Part shown: in pieces, positions 15,168-20,052 of the stretch
Layout of the letters: each line of letters begins with the position of its first letter
Numbering within the stretch: position 1 is the stretch's first letter
Origin: a virus
Length of the DNA: 20,139 bases
Strand: one strand, 5' to 3'
Virus record (IMG/VR): IMGVR_UViG_3300025128_000464
Coordinates: 1 to 20,139 of that record
The notes under the pieces: model-generated
Databases searched by the model: none
Told to the model about the DNA's origin: nothing
The model's input: the letters and a program-made list of their open reading frames with translations, nothing else
Made by a program: the position numbers and the translations under genes

Positions 15168-15284
15168 CTACATACATAAATCTTCATACTTAGTTGTATG
15201 AAGTCTGTGCCTTGCTAATTCTCTAGCAGAACTTATGCCAATTCTACTGTTATGTCTTAGAATGTTTATCAACCAATTTATCAT
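15168..15284 (-). CDS. 38-residue microprotein
   Basis: This frame from ATG 15284 to TAG 15168 overlaps the end of the DUF1289-like gene and stops eight bases before the next gene. It reads MINWLINILRHNSRIG, SARELARHRLHTTKYEDL and CM, an amphipathic N-terminus followed by a basic helix with RHRLHTTKYE. I recall related short proteins with the same HTTKYE ending from marine phages, so I treat it as real, but I know no function. A purine-rich AGAAG lies near the start. Confidence 0.62.
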   Translation of the reverse strand: MINWLINILRHNSRIGISSARELARHRLHTTKYEDLCM

Positions 15285-15384
15285 ATGCTTCTTTTATTTC
15301 CTCTATAGTTCTTTTACATCCTACACAAATATCGTTTTCAAGTCTACAGACACCTATACAAGGTGTTAAAATTTTCCTGTCCAT
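15250..15384 (-). CDS. DUF1289-like microprotein (four-cysteine)
   Basis: The frame starts at ATG 15384, inside the end of the one-TM gene, and gives 44 residues. After MDRKILT it has PCIGVCRLENDICVGCKRT, which is the C-x3-C-x6-C-x2-C pattern with the GC(K/R)RT end of the DUF1289 family of small bacterial proteins, followed by a helix IEEIKEAYDKLVDKH. The cysteines (C9, C13, C20, C23) could hold a metal. DUF1289 proteins are common in proteobacteria and some phages; their function is not known to me. No strong ribosome site is visible, so expression may rely on coupling to the preceding gene. Confidence 0.72.
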   Translation of the reverse strand: MDRKILTPCIGVCRLENDICVGCKRTIEEIKEAYDKLVDKHSKT

Positions 15385-15809
15385 TTACCAGCAAACCACG
15401 CTAACACCCCTGCAAAGAATAATATTATTATAAATCCTATTCCGTATCCTGCATACTCTATAAGTTCTTGCCTACGCTTTTCTGCCATCTTTTCTTGATA
15501 GCGTCTAGACTTTCTAGCTTCTGCTTGGAATGCCTGCCAATCTTGCCAAAGTCCCGGTCTGCCTAGATAAATCATCATCTTCTTGAGTTCTTCTTCTTTC
15601 TCTCGTATTTGTTCAAGAGCCATGAACTCATCTAAGTCTGCACCACCAACACCCCTAGCTTTTTTCTTTTTTAGGTTTTTCTCTATCTCTTCTTTTGAAA
15701 ATACAAAATCGCTTATATGTTTAGCACACCCACTTAGTTCTTTTCCGTTGGACACGAACTGTTTTATGACACTGAAAGCAGCATTAGCTGCGGCTAGTTC
15801 TGCTAACAT
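15366..15809 (-). CDS. One-TM virion or lysis-associated protein
   Basis: The product has 147 residues: an A-rich N-terminal helix (MLAELAAANAAFSVIKQFV), a SDFVFSKEEIEKNLKKKK stretch, a glycine hinge (RGVGGADLDEF), a long charged helix from 58 to 115 with MMIYLGRPGLWQDWQAFQAE, and a C-terminal membrane segment at about 119-141 (IGFIIILFFAGVLAWFAG). I know this family from marine phages, always without a function. The long charged helix plus one membrane segment near holin and lysozyme genes makes a spanin-like or lysis-regulator role possible, but spanins normally have the membrane part at the N-terminus, so this is only a guess. It starts one base after the stop of the upstream gene. Confidence 0.76.
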   Translation of the reverse strand: MLAELAAANAAFSVIKQFVSNGKELSGCAKHISDFVFSKEEIEKNLKKKKARGVGGADLDEFMALEQIREKEEELKKMMIYLGRPGLWQDWQAFQAEARKSRRYQEKMAEKRRQELIEYAGYGIGFIIILFFAGVLAWFAGKWTGKF

Positions 15810-15810
15810 T

Positions 15811-15993
15811 TTACCTTTTCCTTATGGGTTTACAATATGCAGTTATACGTAAAGTAGGTCCTTCCTCTTGTGGTATGGGTGGCTGTCTATGCAGTCTCTC
15901 TGCGAAATATAAACATCTATCTAAATCTTGGAAGGTTTGTGTTTGGTCTATTACTCTTACTCCCATCATAAACACAAGCACAAACTCAATCAT
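15811..15993 (-). CDS. 60-residue small protein, hydrophobic N-terminus
   Basis: The reading frame begins MIEFVLVFMMGVRVIDQTQT and continues with DLDRCLYFAERLHRQPPIP, a G-T-L-R-I-TAYC part and a basic end KPIRKR. The first 13 residues are hydrophobic and may be a weak signal or membrane anchor. The two cysteines in CLYFAERLH and TAYCKP are spaced like those of related small marine-phage proteins that I recall. The AGGAG seven bases before the ATG is strong and lies inside the coding region of the eight-cysteine peptide, whose stop overlaps this ATG (ATGA). Function is unknown. Confidence 0.76.
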   Translation of the reverse strand: MIEFVLVFMMGVRVIDQTQTFQDLDRCLYFAERLHRQPPIPQEEGPTLRITAYCKPIRKR

Positions 15994-16106
15994 ACTGGTG
16001 CTCCTAACACCTCTTCTTCTTGTTCTTTGTGGCAGTCACAGTTGCATTCCTCACAATCGCAATCATAACATTCACAAGTATCACACCTTTTTCTTTTTTC
16101 GTTCAT
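15990..16106 (-). CDS. 38-residue peptide with eight cysteines (metallothionein-like composition)
   Basis: Frame from ATG 16106 to TGA 15990; the stop overlaps the next start (ATGA) and the first 26 bases overlap the end of the gene before it. After MNEKRKR come eight cysteines at positions 8, 11, 13, 16, 18, 21, 23 and 25, in a C-x2-C-x-C repeat with D and E between them, then a HKEQEEEVLGAPV tail. This alternation of C with acidic residues is like a metal-binding peptide. I do not recognise the family. The ATGA link to the 60-residue gene and the fact that the C-terminal codons carry that gene's ribosome site support it as translated. No clear ribosome site is seen for its own start. Confidence 0.6.
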   Translation of the reverse strand: MNEKRKRCDTCECYDCDCEECNCDCHKEQEEEVLGAPV

Positions 16107-16383
16107 GTGCTTTTTTTAAACTTTCTTTGGCTCTTTTAAAGATATTTACAACTTCAGTCTTGCCCATTACTTTAGCTCTTTGCTCACCGACTGTAAGTAT
16201 CTGTATCTTTCTCGCATATGGCTTATTGATCTTTTTAACTTTTGTAACTGTGTTTCGTGCATCTGTTGGGGTGGCGAACTTGATGCTAACTGTGTCTTTA
16301 GGATTTTCATCTGTGTATAAACGTCTGCCTGAACCTTTGGGTTTTTTACCTGTTCCAACTTTAGGATCTTTCTTTTTAGCCAT
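16081..16383 (-). CDS. Basic conserved marine-phage protein (KKDPKxGTGKKPKGSGRRLYTDE family)
   Basis: The 100-residue protein begins MAKKKDPKVGTGKKPKGSG, then RRLYTDENPKDTVSIKFATP, a KINKPYARKIQILTVGEQRA part and a C-terminal helix ending in a run of lysines. The N-terminal 40 residues are a pattern I know from many T7-like and other marine phages, where it marks a small protein of unknown role. The K/R content is about one third. Its start overlaps the stop of the upstream gene (TAATG). A nucleic-acid-binding role is likely from charge alone and nothing more specific can be said. Confidence 0.8.
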   Translation of the reverse strand: MAKKKDPKVGTGKKPKGSGRRLYTDENPKDTVSIKFATPTDARNTVTKVKKINKPYARKIQILTVGEQRAKVMGKTEVVNIFKRAKESLKKAHERKKKKV

Positions 16384-16691
16384 TAGTTTCTGTAGCCACC
16401 ACCAGCAGCTTTATAGGCTTTAGCCATCATTTGTGCTTTACGTGCAGACCATTGCCCCGGAGCACCACCTTTGCCCCCTGCTTTAATTCTATTAAAGATA
16501 CGTTTTCTCATTTCAGGTTTAGTATAATTACCTGCTTTGTTAACTGTGCTTTTAGACTTCTTCTTTTTTGCAGAACCACCTTTTCTCAATTCTATAGCTG
16601 AAAGAGCTTTTGCTTGACCTGCGTGAGCTTTACTAGCCTTCTTTAATTTTCCTGCTACTTTTTTGATTGTTGCTTTTGCTTTTACTGTCAT
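16383..16691 (-). CDS. Basic protein with GGxPGQWSARKAQ module (DUF5872-like)
   Basis: This 102-residue protein has a lysine/alanine-rich first half (1-50, with ELRKGGSAKKKK) and a conserved C-terminal module at about 55-102: NYTKPEMRKRIFNRIKAGGK, GGAPGQWSARKAQMMAKAYK and AAGGGYRN. I recall this module under the name DUF5872 in phages and algal viruses and often next to the KWRTKSG module that here is encoded alone at 14899-15159. The GQWSARKAQ core with glycine ends suggests a compact helical fold. Role unknown; charge favours contact with nucleic acid. It overlaps the next gene by TAATG. Confidence 0.78.
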   Translation of the reverse strand: MTVKAKATIKKVAGKLKKASKAHAGQAKALSAIELRKGGSAKKKKSKSTVNKAGNYTKPEMRKRIFNRIKAGGKGGAPGQWSARKAQMMAKAYKAAGGGYRN

Positions 16692-16694
16692 TTT

Positions 16695-16973
16695 TTATGC
16701 CATTGGGTTTACTTTTTTAGCCTTACGGGTTCGTCTAAAAGATCTGTTCTTCGATGCAGATTTAGTTGTCAAGTTTGATAATCTATTATCTTTAGGATTA
16801 CCATTCTTGTGTGCTACATCTTTCCCCTTTACATTTACCCCCTTCTTTTTCAGAAGATTACGAGCAGCATTTCTGCTGTCTCGCTTTTTAATTTGTTCAG
16901 GCTTACCATGATAATTCTGATACTCCTTTTTATAATTTCTTTTTGTTTTTCTTTTTCTTGTTGTTTGTGTCAT
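16695..16973 (-). CDS. HNH-endonuclease-like small basic protein
   Basis: The protein has 92 residues: a basic N-terminus (TRKRKTKRNYKKEYQN), KPEQIKKRDSRNAARNLLKK, and at 51-68 KDVAHKNGNPKDNRLSNL, which carries the H...GN..DNR..NL signature of the HNH fold used by homing endonucleases. A typical DHxDGN start is changed to AHKNGN, so the first metal-binding position is altered and activity is uncertain. I know related proteins as widespread in marine phages, usually called hypothetical. It may bind DNA and nick it, or have lost catalysis and serve as a DNA-binding protein. Its start lies inside the upstream gene by 44 bases, in a region where that gene encodes a lysine-rich tail. Confidence 0.75.
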   Translation of the reverse strand: MTQTTRKRKTKRNYKKEYQNYHGKPEQIKKRDSRNAARNLLKKKGVNVKGKDVAHKNGNPKDNRLSNLTTKSASKNRSFRRTRKAKKVNPMA

Positions 16974-17622
16974 CGTATAAATTATTAAAAGTTGTAAAAG
17001 GATCTAAATAAGACTCATGTGCCTCTGCTGAATGTAGCCACTGCGATGGTGCAAAATCAGGAGCACCTTCTCCAGTAACCCATAGTGCTGGACTTGTTGC
17101 TCTAACTCTGTTGTTAGGTAAAGCTACTAAGTTACCAGTCCATTTACCAGCATCTAATAAATACAATACGTGTGATTGCTTATGTTGTGCTGGATCGTCA
17201 GCTATATCACTTTCTGTGTAGTCGACAGTAAATAAATACTTTGCAGTAAAAAATTTATTGTCTATTTTGCATAGCCACGGAGAAGAACTAACTCTATCCA
17301 TAACTATAACTGAATGATGCCTAGCTTCGCAGTCCCACGGTTGACATAGATGATCTTCCATTGGTTCTGCCCATTCGTCTACTGGTATGTCTGCTACGAG
17401 TGCTTGTATAGGCATTCTTGCCCACATTGCACCACCATGAACATTTTCTTTTTCATCGCATCCCGTGAACACAACTTGGAAACTTAGTGACCTATCAGGT
17501 ATTGTGTTAACTGCGAAAGCTAAAGCGTGAAGGAACTCACCATGATACTTAGAGTGATTGCAAGTGAATTCTTTACGTACCCAACACTTAAAATGTGGTA
17601 CGTTACTGATTAGGTAAGACAT
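16930..17622 (-). CDS. Highly conserved marine-phage protein of unknown function (SYLISNxPHFKCWVRKEFT)
   Basis: I recognise this 230-residue protein from many marine phages, always without a function. Its conserved body includes YLISNVPHFKCWVRKEFT at 3-20, KYHGEFLHALAFAV, FQVVFTGCDEKENVHGGAMW, HLCQPWDCEARHHSV, PWLCKIDNKFFTAKYLFTVD, SDIADDPAQHKQSHVLYLLD and APDFAPSQWLH. It has an unusually even mix of aromatic, Cys and His residues with several C and H sites that could bind metal (C13, C21, H22, C93, C98). The last 15 residues are a lysine/asparagine tail. The start overlaps the preceding stop (TAATG). A structural or enzymatic role is open. It is unusually large and well conserved for this block of tiny genes. 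Confidence 0.86.
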   Translation of the reverse strand: MSYLISNVPHFKCWVRKEFTCNHSKYHGEFLHALAFAVNTIPDRSLSFQVVFTGCDEKENVHGGAMWARMPIQALVADIPVDEWAEPMEDHLCQPWDCEARHHSVIVMDRVSSSPWLCKIDNKFFTAKYLFTVDYTESDIADDPAQHKQSHVLYLLDAGKWTGNLVALPNNRVRATSPALWVTGEGAPDFAPSQWLHSAEAHESYLDPFTTFNNLYDDTNNKKKKNKKKL

Positions 17623-17918
17623 TATCTACGTCTTGCCGCACCACCCCTTGACATCATTTTAGACTTTTTCTTCATACCTGCCCCACCCTTAGACATGTAC
17701 TTTGTCTTCTTCATGCCACCTTTGGACATGTATTTAGTTTTCTTTTTCATAGTCACACCACCTTTTGCTTTTCCTATTTTTCTAACAGCTTCATCAGCCT
17801 TCTTAGCTTCCATACCACCCTTAGTTAAAGCATTAAATTCTTTCATACTAAGATTGGGATAAAAGTCTTTTATTAAGGCTCTAAGCTCAGTTAAAGTTAT
17901 ATCAGATTTTTTTGCCAT
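17622..17918 (-). CDS. Lysine-rich protein with KYMSKGG tandem repeats
   Basis: The protein has 98 residues. The first half is a helical domain (ITLTELRALIKDFYPNLSMK and EFNALTKGGMEAKK), and the second half is three tandem units built on K-K-(T/S)-K-(Y/M)-M-S-(K/R)-G-G, at about 57-92. The GKAKGG before the repeats is shared with the 592-residue virion protein, whose N-terminal helix also begins near a YP-S-L motif. The repeats are recent-looking at the amino-acid level and could be a flexible, positively charged spacer or nucleic-acid binder. The gene starts nine bases after the upstream stop with AAGG near the ATG. Function unknown. Confidence 0.76.
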   Translation of the reverse strand: MAKKSDITLTELRALIKDFYPNLSMKEFNALTKGGMEAKKADEAVRKIGKAKGGVTMKKKTKYMSKGGMKKTKYMSKGGAGMKKKSKMMSRGGAARRR

Positions 17919-17927
17919 TTGCCTTAC

Positions 17928-18590
17928 CTATTTCTTTCTAGCTTTAGCCATTGTTACTATTCTATCTTTCATAGCTTTCATTTTGGCTTTTTTCTTCTCA
18001 TCATCTATCTCTTTTAATCTAGCAGACATAGATATTCTACCCCCAGATTTAGATGGGGTAGTTTTTATCGAACTAGTTCTCTTAGACATTATAGGACTAG
18101 CAGATTTCTTTTTCATAAACTTTTGTATAGCAGCTCTTGTACGAGCACCCATTATGCCATCAGCTTTTATTTTTGCTCCCATAGCTATTAATTTCTTCTG
18201 CAAAGCTAAAGTTTTGTTATAGTCTTTTGTATTGGCTGCTGTTGCCCTAACTTTCTTTGTGCCTATGTTAGCATCTTTCTTCATAATGTTAGCAACTTTA
18301 ATTAAGTTAGGCTTCATTTTAGGAAGAGCTTTTAATTCACTTTTTATGGTGTTTTGTGCCTTTTTTAAATTACTAGCAACAGATGCATTGGCTAGTAGTT
18401 TAGCATCCACCTTTTGAATTATATTTTTACTAAGACTTTTAGGCAGTTTAGTTTTATTTAGTTGTGTTTTTAAATTATTAACTATGGCTTTGTTTTTATC
18501 TCTAACATTCTTAGACTTTTCTATTTTCATTTTAACAAGTTGTATTAACTCTTTGTCATCTACACCTGTTAAGTCTAGCTTATTAGCCAT
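17928..18590 (-). CDS. Lysine-rich protein with a peptidoglycan-binding-like repeat
   Basis: The product has 220 residues. Residues 1-115 are helical and lysine-rich. At 127-160 TLALQKKLIAMGAKIKADGI followed by MGARTRAAIQKFM matches the PG_binding_1 pattern (LQ..L...G....DG..G..T..A+..F). The C-terminal 60 residues are basic and unstructured. PG_binding_1 domains attach enzymes to the wall; here no enzyme is fused, so the protein could be a wall-contacting virion protein or a lysis helper. It follows the upstream gene as TAATATG with GGAG six bases before the ATG, a good site. The match is short, so a chance resemblance within a lysine-rich helix is possible. Confidence 0.68.
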   Translation of the reverse strand: MANKLDLTGVDDKELIQLVKMKIEKSKNVRDKNKAIVNNLKTQLNKTKLPKSLSKNIIQKVDAKLLANASVASNLKKAQNTIKSELKALPKMKPNLIKVANIMKKDANIGTKKVRATAANTKDYNKTLALQKKLIAMGAKIKADGIMGARTRAAIQKFMKKKSASPIMSKRTSSIKTTPSKSGGRISMSARLKEIDDEKKKAKMKAMKDRIVTMAKARKK

Positions 18591-18591
18591 A

Positions 18592-18885
18592 TTATTCTCC
18601 CTTTACTGTTTTGCCTTTAGTAATTTTGGCAAATGCTTCAGGACTTGAATTACGTAGTGCTTTCAATCCCGGATTTAGTGTAACAGATCCTCCAGCAACA
18701 TAAAAGTGTTTTTTGCCCATTGCTGTTCCACCATATGCCATCTTAGATTTTTGCATTTTTTCCATTTTTGTATCCTCTATTTTACTTTTTAAAGATGTTT
18801 GAATCACTTCTTTAGCTTTTTCCACTATACCCTTACTATGTTTTTCAGAATCATCTAATATTTTACGTGCTTCTACCAATGTCAT
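18592..18885 (-). CDS. Small protein with GGSVTLNPGLKALRNSSPEAF motif
   Basis: The protein begins MTLVEARKILDDSEKHSKG from ATG 18885 (97 residues). An in-frame ATG at 18897 exists, but the GGAG it contains sits six bases before 18885, and 18885 overlaps the DUF6321-like stop by one base (TAATG), so I take the shorter form. The first 50 residues are helical and charged, then KMAYGGTAMGKKHFYVAGG and VTLNPGLKALRNSSPEAFAK form a conserved block that I recall from marine phages. Function unknown. The GG-T/S elements link it to other GG-rich proteins in this window. Confidence 0.74.
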   Translation of the reverse strand: MTLVEARKILDDSEKHSKGIVEKAKEVIQTSLKSKIEDTKMEKMQKSKMAYGGTAMGKKHFYVAGGSVTLNPGLKALRNSSPEAFAKITKGKTVKGE

Positions 18886-19178
18886 TAACATCTCCATCGT
18901 CTTCTAGCTTGTCTTAATCTACTATTTGGATTTTTTGCTGCTTTAGGGAACTTTTTCATCTGTCCTGCTGATCTAGCACAGAAAGATTTACGTCTTGCAG
19001 CTCTTTTGCCTGTTGGTTTCTTCTCTGTTACTGCTGTTTTAAGTTTACTGCCCGGATTTTGCCTACGATACTTGGCTACACCCTTTGCAGTCATGCCTGC
19101 TCCACTCTTTGTGGATCGCATATCACCACTTTTTTGGGTAAAACCTTTTAATCCACCTTTTTTACGCTTTTCTGCCAT
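18885..19178 (-). CDS. DUF6321-like basic protein (KSFCARSAG / WRC end)
   Basis: The 97-residue product has the signs of the DUF6321 family as I know it from marine phages: KSGAGMTAKGVAKYRRQNPG at 24-43, KKPTGKRAARRKSFCARSAG at 53-72 and a RLRQARRRWRC end. C67 and C97 are conserved places in the family, and the RKSFCARS core is the strongest mark. It is extremely basic. Its first 31 bases overlap the end of the 81-residue gene in a different frame. A role in binding DNA or RNA is plausible from composition; no experiment is known to me. The ribosome site is weak. Confidence 0.84.
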   Translation of the reverse strand: MAEKRKKGGLKGFTQKSGDMRSTKSGAGMTAKGVAKYRRQNPGSKLKTAVTEKKPTGKRAARRKSFCARSAGQMKKFPKAAKNPNSRLRQARRRWRC

Positions 19179-19393
19179 AGTATTTTCATCTTACCTTCAG
19201 GTATATCATCTGATTTGACGCATTTATACTTAACAGCTTCGTAGTTAGGCATCCAATCTGGTAGATCAACTGCTATTTCGTAAGCTCTGACCTCGCATTC
19301 CTTCTTTGTTGCGTATGGTCCTTGTATATCAGATAGCGTATGGCAGATATTTGTGTTGCCAATCAAACACACGAGTACAAATGTCTCAAACAT
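19148..19393 (-). CDS. Small cysteine-containing protein, hydrophobic N-terminus
   Basis: The 81-residue protein starts MFETFVLVCLIGNTNICHTL, which could be a short signal or anchor, and continues YATKKECEVRAYEIAVDLPD, NYEAVKYKCV and a charged end. Cysteines at 9, 17, 33 and 58 are placed as in a group of small marine-phage proteins that I recall having the same CxxRxYEIA and YKC parts. Disulphides in the periplasm would fit if the N-terminus exports it. It is coupled to the 69-residue gene by TAATG. Function unknown. Confidence 0.74.
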   Translation of the reverse strand: MFETFVLVCLIGNTNICHTLSDIQGPYATKKECEVRAYEIAVDLPDWMPNYEAVKYKCVKSDDIPEGKMKILWQKSVKKVD

Positions 19394-19602
19394 TACCCCT
19401 TATCTTTCCAACCTTCAGCTTTCATGGCACGTTCAACATGCTTCAAACTAAATGATTTATTAAAATGAGCATCTACTGCTGCTTTCACGTAGTAGACATC
19501 ACTATGGGGGATATGGATTTTATGTAGTTTATTATTACGGACAGCACGATAGAAACTTTCTAGCGTACTACCTGCATATAGTTTTACGGATTTTTTCCTC
19601 AT
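19393..19602 (-). CDS. First gene of the late block, small DNA/RNA-binding-like protein
   Basis: I chose ATG 19602 (69 residues, MRKKSVKLYAGSTLESFYR) because the in-frame alternative at 19608 is a TTG without a ribosome site. No Shine-Dalgarno is visible for either, and a TATAAC lies eight to twelve bases upstream, so a leaderless message is possible. The body has NNKLHKIHIPHSDVYYVKAA followed by a helix (HFNKSFSLKHVERAMKAEGW). It is basic and shows an alternation of strand and helix but no family that I recognise with certainty; I recall similar first genes in marine phage late blocks. It is followed by the 81-residue gene with TAATG. Confidence 0.72.
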   Translation of the reverse strand: MRKKSVKLYAGSTLESFYRAVRNNKLHKIHIPHSDVYYVKAAVDAHFNKSFSLKHVERAMKAEGWKDKG

Positions 19603-19648
19603 TGTCAAGTTATATGTATATTTACGTGGGAGGCTTATAAGATTTACT

Positions 19649-19698
19649 ACATTGTAAATGTTATTATATTATAACTGTATATAACATTGTAAATGTTA
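19649..19698. repeat. Pair of dyad repeats, TAACATTGTAAATGTTA type
   Basis: ACATTGTAAATGTTA occurs twice, at 19649-19663 and 19684-19698, 35 bases apart. The second lies in a perfect dyad TAACATT-GTA-AATGTTA (19682-19698); the first has one mismatch in the left arm. Spacing near three to three and a half helical turns fits operators for a dimeric regulator, and TATAAT elements (19663-19673, minus strand) lie between them. Confidence 0.65.
19663..19693 (-). promoter_or_regulatory. Possible sigma-70-type promoter for the late block
   Basis: On the minus strand TTTACA (19693-19688, five of six) is followed by two overlapping TATAAT elements (19673-19668 and 19668-19663). Spacers are 14 and 19 bases, both off the ideal 17, so this is weak. 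The -35 lies inside one of the dyads, which would suit repression. Confidence 0.35.
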
Positions 19699-19944
19699 AC
19701 ATTATAATTGTAACTAGTTTTATCATATTTTTATTTAAAAGTCAAATACAGTAGAAGTGTTGTGCCCCGCCCTTTAAAATACATTACTTATGTATAACAT
19801 ATTAACAGTTATCATTGTGGTTTACACCTAAAATACCTAATCTGTGTATATGTACATGATACATACGTGGGTACGGGGGTGTGGCAGTCGCATGGCACGG
19901 CAAAAAATGATAGAAATTTATTGGATTGCGTCAAAAATTGTAAA

Positions 19945-19963
19945 TTTTACCAACTTGGTAAAA
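19945..19963. repeat. Perfect palindrome TTTTACCAA-C-TTGGTAAAA
   Basis: Nine-base arms around one base. As RNA the best hairpin is TTTTACC-AACTT-GGTAAAA with a five-base loop. It lacks a U tract in either direction, so a protein-binding dyad is more likely than a terminator. The TTGG half resembles the start of the nearby 17-base motifs. Confidence 0.5.
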
Positions 19964-20000
19964 AAAAGTTATTGATTTTATTAGATAAATTGAATTAAGA

Positions 20001-20021
20001 AAACTGTTATCGTATCAGTTT
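20001..20021. repeat. Dyad AAACTG-N9-CAGTTT
   Basis: Six-base perfect arms with a nine-base centre, a common spacing for helix-turn-helix regulator sites. It lies 13 bases before the first TTGGCA motif. Confidence 0.4.
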
Positions 20022-20033
20022 ACTTTGTAAAAC

Positions 20034-20050
20034 TTGGCATAAACCTTGCA
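20034..20050 (+). promoter_or_regulatory. Sigma-54-like motif A (rightward)
   Basis: TTGGCATAAACCTTGCA: TGGCA(C/T), five bases, TTGC, the -24/-12 spacing of sigma-54 promoters. Only the C of TGGCAC is changed to T. It shares its flanks (AAAA before, T after) with motif C exactly 81 bases on. Confidence 0.45.
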
Positions 20051-20052
20051 TT

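Noticed and set aside
16167-16358. 63-residue minus-strand frame within the GTGKKPKGSG gene
   Set aside because: It shadows a recognised gene in another frame and lacks its own ribosome site.
15824-16423. 199-residue plus-strand frame
   Set aside because: It runs antisense over four minus-strand genes, including two recognised families, and its product is a low-complexity hydrophobic mirror of lysine-rich codons.
19071-19090. Sigma-54-like TTGGCT...TTTGCA on the plus strand
   Set aside because: It lies in the coding region of the DUF6321-like gene, has an imperfect -24 box and a spacing one base too long.
19603-19637. Leaderless sigma-70 promoter at TATAAC (19614-19609) for the first late gene
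   Set aside because: The -10 is reasonable and the start would fall on the ATG, but no acceptable -35 lies 16-18 bases upstream, so I did not list it as a separate feature.
19849-19865. TATGTA-N5-TACATA dyad
   Set aside because: Six-base AT-rich arms are easily found by chance in this region, and no second copy or promoter element is linked to it.
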